Under the pieces are notes generated by a model. That model ran no database searches and was not told where the DNA came from. It saw nothing but the letters and a program-made list of their open reading frames with translations. Positions 8,172 through 16,685 of a stretch of 64,000 bases of DNA are shown here, one piece after another. Both the position numbers and the translations under genes were made by a program. How positions within the stretch are numbered: position 1 is the first letter of the stretch; the number at the start of each line of letters is the position of its first letter. This DNA comes from a virus: positions 1-64,000 of the IMG/VR virus record IMGVR_UViG_3300008997_002311, one strand, 5' to 3'.

Positions 8172-9422
8172 ATGAAAAAAAAGAAAAAAATTCTAATTTT
8201 ATCAGATCATGCCTTGAGTACCTCGGGAGTCGGTACTCAAACTCGCCATTTAGTGAATGGCTTATTAGCTAAGGGCGAATGGTCTTTTAGACAATTTGGT
8301 GCGGCAATAAAGCATGAAAATTACGATGTAGTTCAAGTGAGCGAAGATTTCATAATCAAGCCCATTGATGGTTTTGGAAATCCCGATATGCTTAGGTTAG
8401 CTTTAATTACTGAAAAACCAGACATATTGTTTATTTTTACTGATCCGAGATTTTTCATCTGGCTATTTGAAATGGAGGATGAAATTCATCAAATTTGCCC
8501 TATAGTTTGGTGGCATGTTTGGGACAATTATCCATATCCCCAGTTTAATAACGAGTTTTATCAATCAACTGATTTAATCAACTGCCACTCTCACTTAACT
8601 TATAAGATGGTCGGAGAAAAGTTTCCAGAAAAAACTAATTTTGTTCCTCACGCTTTACCACCAAATGTATTTTTCCCTATGCAAAAATCTCAAATTTTAA
8701 GCTTGAAAGAGCAGGCTCTTGGAAAAGAAAAGAAAGATAACTTTGTCGTATTTTGGATGAACAGAAACGCGCGTAGAAAAAGAACAAACGATGTCTTGGT
8801 ATCTTGGAGCTTGTTTGTGAAACAACTTGAAGAAAAACATGGGAAAAGGGACGTTACTTTATTGATGCACACAGACCCCCAAGACCCGGAAGGACCCAAT
8901 CTTTTTGCCACGGGAGAGATGCTCGGAATACAAGATACAGTAGTTTTCTCTAATCAAAGAGTTGGTTTCGAGCAAATAAACATAATGCACAATATCAGTG
9001 ATGCTTGTTTGAATATATCTTATGCTGAAGGTTTCGGTTTAGCTACTTTAGAATCGATGCAAGCTGGTACTCCTATAATAGCTGCAAAAACCGGGGGATT
9101 AACTCGCCAAGTTGTTGATCATCGAGATGGCTCCGAAAATGGTGTTGCCCTTGATATAGATTTAAAAACTTTGGTTGGGTCACAGAGTGTTCCATACATT
9201 TATGAAGATTACTGCTCAAACGAGAGTGTGGCAAACGCCATTATGAAAATGTATGAAAAAACACCAGAAGAAAAAGAGCAGCTATCGCAAAAGGTTATAG
9301 ATTACGTAGATTCTGAATTTTCTTATCAAAAAACAATTGATCTCTGGAACGATACTCTCAATGACACCTTAGAAAACTGGAAATCAAAATATCAGAGAAA
9401 ATTCTTAGGAGAAGTAAAATGA
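8172..9422 (+). CDS. glycosyltransferase, GT-B fold (family 4-like)
   Basis: This 416-residue protein has a lysine-rich start (KKKKKILILSDHAL), then GVGTQTRHLVNGL, which is the N-terminal acceptor-side loop of GT-B enzymes. The C-terminal half carries the donor-site motif EGFGLATLESMQAGTPIIAA, with the GT4 E-x7-E pattern, and KTGG. It would transfer a sugar from a nucleotide donor to a glycan or lipid acceptor. An AGGGAGAGG ribosome-binding site lies about 11 bases before the ATG, directly downstream of the terminator. The stop overlaps the next start in ATGA, and the next gene is a second GT-B enzyme of similar plan. The pair may act sequentially or as a complex (inference). Confidence 0.85.
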   Translation: MKKKKKILILSDHALSTSGVGTQTRHLVNGLLAKGEWSFRQFGAAIKHENYDVVQVSEDFIIKPIDGFGNPDMLRLALITEKPDILFIFTDPRFFIWLFEMEDEIHQICPIVWWHVWDNYPYPQFNNEFYQSTDLINCHSHLTYKMVGEKFPEKTNFVPHALPPNVFFPMQKSQILSLKEQALGKEKKDNFVVFWMNRNARRKRTNDVLVSWSLFVKQLEEKHGKRDVTLLMHTDPQDPEGPNLFATGEMLGIQDTVVFSNQRVGFEQINIMHNISDACLNISYAEGFGLATLESMQAGTPIIAAKTGGLTRQVVDHRDGSENGVALDIDLKTLVGSQSVPYIYEDYCSNESVANAIMKMYEKTPEEKEQLSQKVIDYVDSEFSYQKTIDLWNDTLNDTLENWKSKYQRKFLGEVK

Positions 9423-10582
9423 AAAAAGCTATTATTAGAGGACCGCTTCTTACTCTTTCTGGATATGGAGTCCACACTCGCCAGATATTCAAGTGGCTCC
9501 ATGAAAGAGACGATATAGAAATAAAAGTTCAAACATTGCCATGGGGCATTACTCCTTGGTTACTTGATGAAAATCGACAAGATGGATTAATCAAAGAGAT
9601 TTTTAAGAGAACAGATTACAACCCTCAAGCAGAAAGATTTGATTATTCGTTTCAGGTTCAGCTTCCAAATGAGTGGGATTCGTCTTTAGCTTCTTACAAC
9701 GTGGGTGTAACTGCCGCTGTAGAAACTGATCGGTGTTCACCCAAGTGGATCGAAGCATGCAATAAAATGAACCACATAATAGTTCCTTCAGAACACACTA
9801 AAAAAGTACTGCAGAACTCAGGAAACTTGTCAGTTCCAATTTCAGTAATACCAGAAAGTTATCCAGACGCTTTAGTTAACTGCGAAGAAAATCAGCCGTT
9901 ATCTCTTGATACCAGCTTTAACTTTCTTCTATTCGGTCAGATAACTGGAAACAATCCTTTTAACGACAGAAAAAATACTTTCTTCGCCATAAAGTGGCTT
10001 TGCGAAACTTTTAAAGACGATCCAGATGTGGGCATTGTTGTTAAAACTAATCACGGAAAGAATACTAAAGTAGATAGAAGAATAACGATGAGTCTATTAA
10101 AAAATCTTATAGACGAAGTCCGCACTGGTGAATATCCTAAAATATATTTGCTTCATGGAGATTTAACAGAACAAGAATTATCAGATGTTTATCGAGAAAA
10201 ATCGATAAAAGCTCTTGTAGCTCCATCAAGAGGCGAAGGTTTTGGATTGCCTCTTTTAGAAGCTGCCGCTTCTGAACTTCCAATAATAGCCACTAACTGG
10301 TCAGGCCATTTAGATTTTCTAAACAAGGGAAAATTTATAAAACTTAATTATAGTTTGGTGCCAATCCATAAGTCTAGAGTAGATAATAGTATTTTTGTAG
10401 AGGGTTCTTGTTGGGCAGATGTAATAGAGTCTGATTTTAAAAAGAAAGTTTCTAAATTTAGAAAAGCTTCCGATATACCAAAGAGTTGGGCTAAAGATTT
10501 AGCAAAAATAATAAAAGAAGAGTTTTCTCATAAAGCGATCAGTAAAAAATATGATGAATTTTTGGACGAAATAGAAAAGTGA
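9419..10582 (+). CDS. glycosyltransferase, GT-B fold (family 4-like)
   Basis: The 387-residue protein opens with AIIRGPLLTLSGYGVHTRQ, the GT-B N-terminal strand and glycine loop, much like the gene before it. The donor-site motif GEGFGLPLLEAAASELPIIA lies at about residues 279-298 and is followed by TNWSGHLDFL. VTAAVETDRCSPKWIEACN and HIIVPSEHTKKVL match the middle of bacterial GT4 enzymes acting on surface polysaccharides. The start codon is within ATGA of the preceding stop, and the stop overlaps the next GTG start (GTGA), so three genes are translationally linked. Donor and acceptor are unknown. Confidence 0.85.
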   Translation: MKKAIIRGPLLTLSGYGVHTRQIFKWLHERDDIEIKVQTLPWGITPWLLDENRQDGLIKEIFKRTDYNPQAERFDYSFQVQLPNEWDSSLASYNVGVTAAVETDRCSPKWIEACNKMNHIIVPSEHTKKVLQNSGNLSVPISVIPESYPDALVNCEENQPLSLDTSFNFLLFGQITGNNPFNDRKNTFFAIKWLCETFKDDPDVGIVVKTNHGKNTKVDRRITMSLLKNLIDEVRTGEYPKIYLLHGDLTEQELSDVYREKSIKALVAPSRGEGFGLPLLEAAASELPIIATNWSGHLDFLNKGKFIKLNYSLVPIHKSRVDNSIFVEGSCWADVIESDFKKKVSKFRKASDIPKSWAKDLAKIIKEEFSHKAISKKYDEFLDEIEK

Positions 10583-10890
10583 ACACCTTAACCATAATTT
10601 TAGCGGGCTGTCTTTGTGTGTCTACAGTATTACTATCTTTCTCAGTTTATTATAATATTAAGTTTGGAAAACTTATTTTAAAATACATCGACCAAATTGA
10701 GGAAACTCTTGACGTTTTTGATACAAAATACGCTAGTATATCGACAATAGTCGAAATGCCGCTATTTTATGATAGCCAAGAAATTAGATCTGTAATAACA
10801 GATATAAAAGACTGCAGAGATCAAATTTTAAAAACAGCTAATATTTTGGGAGACGTAGAAGAAGTAGAAGAAGCAGAACCAGAAAAATAA
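10579..10890 (+). CDS. small membrane-anchored protein of unknown function
   Basis: The 103-residue product begins with GTG overlapping the previous stop codon. Residues 4-27 form one hydrophobic membrane helix (TLTIILAGCLCVSTVLLSFS and onward), followed by a charged, probably helical stretch with coiled-coil character (IDQIEETLDVFDTKYASIS). The C-terminus is glutamate-rich. The start at the membrane helix suggests an N-terminal anchor with a cytoplasmic tail. It sits between glycosyltransferases and the sigma factor. I do not recognise a family with a defined function. Confidence 0.7.
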   Translation: MNTLTIILAGCLCVSTVLLSFSVYYNIKFGKLILKYIDQIEETLDVFDTKYASISTIVEMPLFYDSQEIRSVITDIKDCRDQILKTANILGDVEEVEEAEPEK

Positions 10891-10903
10891 TTGGAGTTTT
10901 TAA

Positions 10904-11647
10904 GTGGAAAAAAAGAAAAAAGTCAGAAAGAAAAGAGTAATAAGAAGAAGAAAAAAGGGTTCTACTACGAAACTTTATTTTGATGAAAATACCCAGAAAG
11001 CTATTTGCGAATTTCAGCAAACAGAATCTGCTGATGACCGCGGCGTAATCTATAAAGACAGAATCTCTCCCGCATTTAATAAATTGGCCGAAAATTTAAT
11101 TCTTATCTACGGATTTGCCAAAAAGGGTGAGAATTTTGGAGTTCTAAAAAATGATTGTGTGACTTTTATGTATGAAACTCTTTATAAGTTTGATAACTCT
11201 AGAGGCACAAAAGCTTTTTCATATTTTAATGTAGTTGCAAAAAACTGGTTGATATTAAATTCTAGAAGAAGAAAGAAGATTACTGGATCCCATGTCAGCA
11301 TCGAAGACGTTACTAGCTTAAGCGCAAATGATAAAATAGCTATAGCGAGTTCTCAAGTAGCGCCATCTCCAGATGACTTAATGATAGACCAGGAATTTAA
11401 AGCTGAGATAATGATAATACTTTATCAAATTCAAGATAAGGTAGATGGAAAAAATGAAATTGCGTGTATAAGTGCAATTATTAAAATTTTCGAAATGGTA
11501 GATCAGCTAGACTTCTTAAACAAAAGAGCTATCTTTGTATACGTAAGAGATATATCTGGGTTAAATTCCAAACAGCTTTCTGCTTCAATGTCTTCAATTC
11601 GAAAGTTGTATAGAGAGATTAAACAAGAAGATCCATTTTTTATGTAG
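10904..11647 (+). CDS. late-transcription RNA polymerase sigma factor, T4 gp55-like
   Basis: This 247-residue protein has a short lysine/arginine-rich head and then a sigma-70 region-2-like core: FMYETLYKFDNSRGTKAFSY followed by FNVVAKNWLI and a basic RRRKK patch. This matches the gp55 family, which directs host RNA polymerase to short late promoters and in T4 works with the sliding clamp. It starts with GTG, 13 bases after the previous gene, with GGAG about 8 bases upstream. The C-terminus ends in an acidic-aromatic tail (QEDPFFM), reminiscent of the hydrophobic tail that T4 gp55 uses to bind the clamp; that parallel is inference. It precedes the baseplate genes it would be expected to activate. 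Confidence 0.87.
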   Translation: MEKKKKVRKKRVIRRRKKGSTTKLYFDENTQKAICEFQQTESADDRGVIYKDRISPAFNKLAENLILIYGFAKKGENFGVLKNDCVTFMYETLYKFDNSRGTKAFSYFNVVAKNWLILNSRRRKKITGSHVSIEDVTSLSANDKIAIASSQVAPSPDDLMIDQEFKAEIMIILYQIQDKVDGKNEIACISAIIKIFEMVDQLDFLNKRAIFVYVRDISGLNSKQLSASMSSIRKLYREIKQEDPFFM

Positions 11648-11655
11648 GTAAGCAA

Positions 11656-12021
11656 ATGTCAGAAGAGCAAAAAGACATTCTTAAGAGAATTCAAGAAAAA
11701 GAGAAAAAAATAAAAGAATTTGGAGATTTATTAGATTCTCTTACGAGCACAGAAGACAAGAAAAAGCTTTTGTGGAAAGAGATCTATGAAAACGCAGTTA
11801 CAGATAGAGAAAATGCTTATATACTTTTTCATGAAGTATATTCAATAATGACCCAAACTGCCGCAGAGCATATTGCTGTGGGTCCTATAATGAACAAATA
11901 TCTAGAGAGGATGAATAAAGCTAACGACCAATTACTTAAATTAGCAGAGTTAATATCTAAAGCTGAAGAACAAAATTCTAAAATAGATCCAGATGATATT
12001 TTTAACAAAATAAGTGGATAA
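11656..12021 (+). CDS. small helical protein of unknown function next to the sigma factor
   Basis: This 121-residue protein is almost entirely predicted helix, highly charged (SEEQKDILKRIQEKEKKIKE), with KKKLLWKEIYENAVTDRENA in the middle. It ends in an acidic-hydrophobic tail (DPDDIFNKISG). It follows the gp55-like gene by 8 bases and the baseplate hub gene follows by 11. The size, position and tail recall T4 gp33, the late-transcription co-activator that binds RNA polymerase and clamp. There is no sequence motif that proves this, so the name is not assigned. A structural or chaperone role is equally possible. Confidence 0.68.
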   Translation: MSEEQKDILKRIQEKEKKIKEFGDLLDSLTSTEDKKKLLWKEIYENAVTDRENAYILFHEVYSIMTQTAAEHIAVGPIMNKYLERMNKANDQLLKLAELISKAEEQNSKIDPDDIFNKISG

Positions 12022-12032
12022 GAGAAAAAAAT

Positions 12033-13739
12033 ATGGGTAGTCAAGATTCCAGAACAAGAATGATGGGTCGACAAACAGTCGAATCAGCAACACCACCGCC
12101 TCCGGCGCCGGCAAGAATTTTATTTAAAGCAGTTGTAAAAGACTGTATTCAAGATTTAGCTCTTTGGGAATACCAGGCAGATAGAAGAGAAAATGCAAAA
12201 TATTTCGTTTCAAATGCTCAATATGTAGACTCGGCTCCAAGAAACGCCTTGATTGTCCAGCCTATATCTGATGGAAAAAAAGGCAGCCCTCAATTGATAG
12301 CTTATCCATTTTTTCCACCGCACATCTGTATGCCAGTTAAGCCCGGCGAAACTGTTTGGTTAATGGGCGAAAAAGCTGGAGACTTAGGTACTTTGCCGTA
12401 TTGGATATCAAGATGCCCAGAGAAAGCTGAAGTAGACGATCTCAATTTTACTCATGGAGATCGCAAGCTCTATACGACGACCACGCTTAGCACTAGCGCA
12501 CAATTAGAATCAGCTCAAGCAACTAGACCAATAATTTTACCAAAATTTCAAAATGGAGACGGTACGAGATCTGGAGTTTCAATAAGTTCATTTGGTTTAG
12601 AAAATAGTAATGAAGCTTATTCTTTAATTAAAGAAATTTCTTTTTGGTATCCTTATGTAAAAATGGAGCCAGTTCCAAGATTAAGTAAGAGGCCTCAAGA
12701 TCTTGTGGTGCAGGGTTCTAATAACACTGCTATTATTTTAGGAGAAGACAGAGGATGGACTTGGCAAGATCGTCCAGATTCAAATATGCCAAGAGATGTT
12801 AGAAACACTTTGGGTACTATAACGCCATCTGAAGATGCTGGGGGAACAAGAAGCTTTAATGGAACTATTGACATTGTTGCTGGTCGTGGCAGATTTTTAC
12901 CGACAAACCCAACTTTAACTGGATCTCTTGGTGATGCACCAGAAGCTACTGCGCCTAGAACTATAGAAAATTACCACGACACCACACGCCCAGACTTAGT
13001 CCCAGCGACAATAGAGACTGATAAAAATCCGCAAATAAACAACGAAACCGTTCCCCCGTATGAGGGAGACCCTGATTTTAAATATGATTCAGCCCGAGTG
13101 TATGTTTCAATGGCTACAGATGGAGATAAAAATTTTGGAATAGATACTGGAAACGAAAATCTAGCAACACCATTCGGGGAAGAGTTCACTGATAGAGAGG
13201 GAGAACCATTCGTTATAATGTGCTCTGATAACGTTAGATTGGTTGCTAGAAAAGACGAAGAAAAAGAAATCAATGGTTCTATTAGAATAGTGAAGCAGGG
13301 TGATTTAGCTGGCGATCATGCTTCTATTTGCTTACAGCCAGATGGGACTATTCAAATTTCGGGCAGTAGAATTTATTTGGGCCGAGTTCCTGATAATGAG
13401 CATCGAGCAGGAGCTGGAGAAACTAATGTGCTGCAAGTCGCCCAAGATGGCGGCCGCGGCGGCGGTCCAGATGGAACTAAATCTGGCTCTGGAAGATTGG
13501 ATTATATGACCGAAAAAGGCTCTAATCCAGTAGTTCGATATCAACAACTAGAAAATCTTTTAAATGCAATATGTGATACAATGCAGAATGCTGGCTCGTC
13601 GCTAATGGGTAACAAAACACCGGGCTTCGGCCGCGAATGTACTCAGGTGAGCAATGGGGGCGACTGTCTTGTTACTGGAGCTGCATCTGTAAGAGCGATG
13701 ATCACCGGTCTTGCATCAGAAAGAGTTTTCACTGAATAA
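12033..13739 (+). CDS. baseplate hub/needle-like protein with OB-fold region (gp5-like)
   Basis: The 568-residue protein has a proline-rich N-terminus (PPPPAPA). Residues 65-125 look like an OB barrel (RNALIVQPISDG, then VKPGETVWLMGE), as in gp5/VgrG-type hub proteins. Near residues 390-450 there are short beta repeats (VRLVARKD, SIRIVKQG, TIQISGSRIYLG) typical of the beta-helix or needle base of such proteins. It is immediately upstream of gp25- and gp6-like genes, the usual place for a hub component in compact myovirus clusters. I see no lysozyme domain, unlike T4 gp5. Function is inferred from fold cues and context, with moderate confidence. Confidence 0.62.
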   Translation: MGSQDSRTRMMGRQTVESATPPPPAPARILFKAVVKDCIQDLALWEYQADRRENAKYFVSNAQYVDSAPRNALIVQPISDGKKGSPQLIAYPFFPPHICMPVKPGETVWLMGEKAGDLGTLPYWISRCPEKAEVDDLNFTHGDRKLYTTTTLSTSAQLESAQATRPIILPKFQNGDGTRSGVSISSFGLENSNEAYSLIKEISFWYPYVKMEPVPRLSKRPQDLVVQGSNNTAIILGEDRGWTWQDRPDSNMPRDVRNTLGTITPSEDAGGTRSFNGTIDIVAGRGRFLPTNPTLTGSLGDAPEATAPRTIENYHDTTRPDLVPATIETDKNPQINNETVPPYEGDPDFKYDSARVYVSMATDGDKNFGIDTGNENLATPFGEEFTDREGEPFVIMCSDNVRLVARKDEEKEINGSIRIVKQGDLAGDHASICLQPDGTIQISGSRIYLGRVPDNEHRAGAGETNVLQVAQDGGRGGGPDGTKSGSGRLDYMTEKGSNPVVRYQQLENLLNAICDTMQNAGSSLMGNKTPGFGRECTQVSNGGDCLVTGAASVRAMITGLASERVFTE

Positions 13740-13771
13740 CAAACTAACACAACACCAACAAGGATAACAAA

Positions 13772-14272
13772 ATGTCAGACGATTTATTAGGCGTAGTAAA
13801 AGAAACGGCGCAAGAAGTAACTCAACTCCCTGGAGAAGTTGGAAATCTCGTAGGTGAAGGGATCGGCGATTTTACGGGCTGGAACGATAGATACGAATCG
13901 GGAGTACCACCAGGGGTTCAGAATAGATGGAGAATATCTGAAAGGAGAGCAATCAACGCCGGAATGGCGGCCAAAGTCCGGCCGGGTGGCACAAATGCTG
14001 GGCTACAAGCAATGGTTTTGGGTTTTTCAATTCAATTAACTAATGCTTTCAAAGCAGCAGCAGATACTTCAGACGGCGCAGATTACGCAGCCAATTGTAA
14101 AGATTTAGGTGAGGCTATTGCGGAGGCTACTATGAATTTTGTTCTCAACGCCCAATTAAATGGCCCCGTTAAGTCAGCGGGCACTGGTTTTTCTTTTGGC
14201 TCTCCATTTTTTCACATGGTTGTTCTACCGTTTGGAGACGCAGAACTTACACCGTTGTGTCACTTATCTTAA
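13772..14272 (+). CDS. virion-associated protein of unknown function
   Basis: This 166-residue protein is encoded between the hub-like and gp25-like genes, preceded by an AAGGAT ribosome-binding site. Its first 40 residues are glycine- and glutamate-rich and probably helical. The middle (NAFKAAADTSDGADYAANCK) is alanine-rich helix, and the C-terminus is rich in Phe, Gly and Ser. No enzyme motif, signal peptide or membrane helix is evident. Location points to a baseplate or tail-tube tip component, but I do not recognise the family. Confidence 0.65.
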   Translation: MSDDLLGVVKETAQEVTQLPGEVGNLVGEGIGDFTGWNDRYESGVPPGVQNRWRISERRAINAGMAAKVRPGGTNAGLQAMVLGFSIQLTNAFKAAADTSDGADYAANCKDLGEAIAEATMNFVLNAQLNGPVKSAGTGFSFGSPFFHMVVLPFGDAELTPLCHLS

Positions 14273-14336
14273 ATTAATATCAGATAAAATTATGTTGAGG
14301 AATATTTAATACAGCGGCAAAAAGTAGGGTCTGAAA
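14273..14336 (+). promoter_or_regulatory. short intergenic leader before the gp25-like gene with a possible late-promoter-like element
   Basis: These 64 bases are AT-rich and contain TTTAATACAG at 14305-14314, 22 bases before the ATG. It resembles elements ahead of three fibre genes in this window and loosely the T4 late-promoter core. GTAGGG near 14325 is a weak ribosome-binding site. No hairpin is visible. Confidence 0.25.
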
Positions 14337-14828
14337 ATGTCTAACTCAAGAACATATAAATTTAAGTCTGTTGGTGAGACTATCGAGGAATACGGACAGA
14401 CTCGTCGTACGGACATCAAAAGACGTCCACCGATTGGAATTAAGACTCCTGTAGCGCTTGATTATGATTTCGGAAATCTTTTCGAGATGCACCATGACAA
14501 GGCGTCTTTAATAAAAGATAATTTTAAAAATTTAATTCTTACTAATCACGGTGAAAGAATTGGAATGTATGATTTTGGTGCTAATTTGCAAGAGCTTGTA
14601 ATGGAGCTAGGTTCGGAAAGCACAGACACCGAAGCAATGTTGAGAATCACTAAAGCAACAAAAAAATATATGCCGTTTATAACTTTACATAATTTTGAAA
14701 CTTTTTCTACTCCAAGAGATGGCACCACGGGTGGCACTGCACCGAATGGAATAAGAATAACTTACTCGGCTCCAGTTGCTGGAATTAACCAGCAAGCAAT
14801 GGAAGTCATTTTATATATGGGAGGATAA
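14337..14828 (+). CDS. baseplate wedge subunit, gp25-like (GPW/gp25 family)
   Basis: The 163-residue product carries the gp25 family hallmarks: a central DKASLIKDNFKNLILTNHGE and GMYDFGANLQELVMEL. These are the conserved helix followed by the G-x-R/G-x3-F-G-x-L loop found in T4 gp25, phage P2 W and the T6SS TssE. A helical stretch and a beta strand (GIRITYSAPVAG) follow. In contractile systems the protein joins the wedge to the sheath and starts sheath assembly. It is two bases upstream of the gp6-like gene, the standard order in compact phage baseplate operons. Confidence 0.9.
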   Translation: MSNSRTYKFKSVGETIEEYGQTRRTDIKRRPPIGIKTPVALDYDFGNLFEMHHDKASLIKDNFKNLILTNHGERIGMYDFGANLQELVMELGSESTDTEAMLRITKATKKYMPFITLHNFETFSTPRDGTTGGTAPNGIRITYSAPVAGINQQAMEVILYMGG

Positions 14829-14830
14829 TT

Positions 14831-16678
14831 TTGTCAGTCGACTCTTCAAAAATAGTAGCCAAAACATCACAAAAATCTTATCTTGCAAAAGATTTCGTTG
14901 CTTTCAGACGAGATTTGATAAAGTATGCCAAAACTTTCTTTCCTGATAAGATTCAAGATTTTTCAGAAGCAAGCCTCGGAGGCCTTTTAGTCGAAATGGC
15001 TGCTTACGTTGGCGATACAATGTCGTTTTATTTAGATTATCAGTTTAACGAGCTAAATCCGATTACTGCTATTGAGCCTTCTAATATCATAATGCATGCA
15101 AAAAATGCGGGGGTTCCAATCGCAGGCGCAGCACCCTCAGTTTGCACGCTAACGTTTTACATATCTGCCCCAGCTGAAATTTCTGATTCTGGCGATTATA
15201 CGCCTGTAATATCCGCTCTTCCCATGATTAAAAAAGAAACTCAATTAAAATCTAATTCTGGAATCGTTTTTACTTTAGTAGAAGATTGTGATTTTGCAGA
15301 AACTGATGATTATGGAAATTTAATAGCGACGTATACTACTTCAGAAGTAGACGACTCTAATAATCCGACAAGTTTTATCCTTACTAAAGAAGCAACAATT
15401 ATATCTGGGAAAATTATAACTCAATCTTTTAAAATACCCAACGTTCTTAAACCATTTAGAAAAATTACTTTATCTAATCAAGATGTAAGTCAAATTATTA
15501 GAGTAAAAGATTCAGAAAGAAACTTATATTATAAAGTAGAATCCTTAGCAGAAGATACCGTTTTTAAAGCAGTCCAAAATTTAGATGATGAAAAAAATCT
15601 TGTAACTTCTAATTTAGAAGTCATACCAGCACCGTATCGATACGTAACTAACACCGATTTCAGAACTAGGATTACAACTATTCAGTTTGGCTCTGGAGAC
15701 GCGAGCGCGCCAGATGACGACATTATTCCAGACCTTAGTGTTTTAGCTCTCCCACTTTACGGCACAACAACAATGCCTCGATTTTCTATAGATCCGAATG
15801 CTTTATTAAGAACCTCCACACTTGGAATAGCGCCAGTTAACACTTCAATTGAGGTCATGTATCGATATGGTGGAGGGTCCACTCACAACGTATCTGCAGA
15901 GTCTATTAGAACTATCAAATCTTTAGAGATTATGTTTCCAGAAAATCCGAGCTCTTCAGTTCAGGATTCTGTAATTCAATCTTTGGATGTTAAAAACTTA
16001 GTTCCCGCTTCCGGTGGAGCGCCTCCATTATCTATTGAAGGGCTCAAAGCTTTAATTCAATCAGCTAGAAACCAACAAGCTAGAATTGTTACGCAGCAAG
16101 ATTTATTAGCTAGACTCTACACTCTTCCAAATACTTTTGGGAGAATTTTTAGAGCAGGAATTCACCATAACCCCGATAATCCACTGTCGTCTAATCTTTA
16201 CATTATAGCTAGAGACGCTAATTTAAATTTAGTAATTGCTCCCGACGCTCTAAAAATAAATATTTCAAAATATCTCAACGAGTTCCGATTAGTTTCTGAT
16301 GCGGTAGATATTTTAGATGCCACTGTTATAAATTATGGAGTTAATTTTTCTGTTGTTTGCTCACCAGATGCAAATAAAAGTACGGTTATCCAAAATGTGA
16401 TAAATGCTATAAAAGAAGTTTCTGATATAAAATATTTTCAGATAGACCAGCCAATTGTAGAGAGCGATGTAATTAATGCGATTATTAATACAGACGGAGT
16501 TTTATCTTTAGTAGATTTAGAATTCATCAACTATTCAGGTACAGTGGGGGCTAATTCATACAGCGACTACGAGCATGATTTAGAAGAAAACAAGCATAAA
16601 GGCCTTTTCATCGGGCCAGAAGGCTGCATATTCGAAATGAAGTATCCTGATTCTGTAATAATAGGAACGGCGCAATAG
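14831..16678 (+). CDS. baseplate wedge protein, gp6/gpJ-like
   Basis: The 615-residue protein starts with TTG two bases after the gp25-like stop. That start gives the expected N-terminus, and no ATG fits closer. Near the N-terminus, FRRDLIKYAKTFFPDKIQDF and ASLGGLLVEMAAYVGDTMSF match the opening of T4 gp6-type wedge proteins, followed by HAKNAGVPIAGAAPS. The C-terminal half has the J-like fold with LDATVINYGVNFSV and a closing INTDGVLSLVDLEF. Two copies per wedge form the ring of the contractile baseplate. Length is close to that of T4 gp6. Confidence 0.88.
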   Translation: MSVDSSKIVAKTSQKSYLAKDFVAFRRDLIKYAKTFFPDKIQDFSEASLGGLLVEMAAYVGDTMSFYLDYQFNELNPITAIEPSNIIMHAKNAGVPIAGAAPSVCTLTFYISAPAEISDSGDYTPVISALPMIKKETQLKSNSGIVFTLVEDCDFAETDDYGNLIATYTTSEVDDSNNPTSFILTKEATIISGKIITQSFKIPNVLKPFRKITLSNQDVSQIIRVKDSERNLYYKVESLAEDTVFKAVQNLDDEKNLVTSNLEVIPAPYRYVTNTDFRTRITTIQFGSGDASAPDDDIIPDLSVLALPLYGTTTMPRFSIDPNALLRTSTLGIAPVNTSIEVMYRYGGGSTHNVSAESIRTIKSLEIMFPENPSSSVQDSVIQSLDVKNLVPASGGAPPLSIEGLKALIQSARNQQARIVTQQDLLARLYTLPNTFGRIFRAGIHHNPDNPLSSNLYIIARDANLNLVIAPDALKINISKYLNEFRLVSDAVDILDATVINYGVNFSVVCSPDANKSTVIQNVINAIKEVSDIKYFQIDQPIVESDVINAIINTDGVLSLVDLEFINYSGTVGANSYSDYEHDLEENKHKGLFIGPEGCIFEMKYPDSVIIGTAQ

Positions 16679-16685
16679 GAATAAA

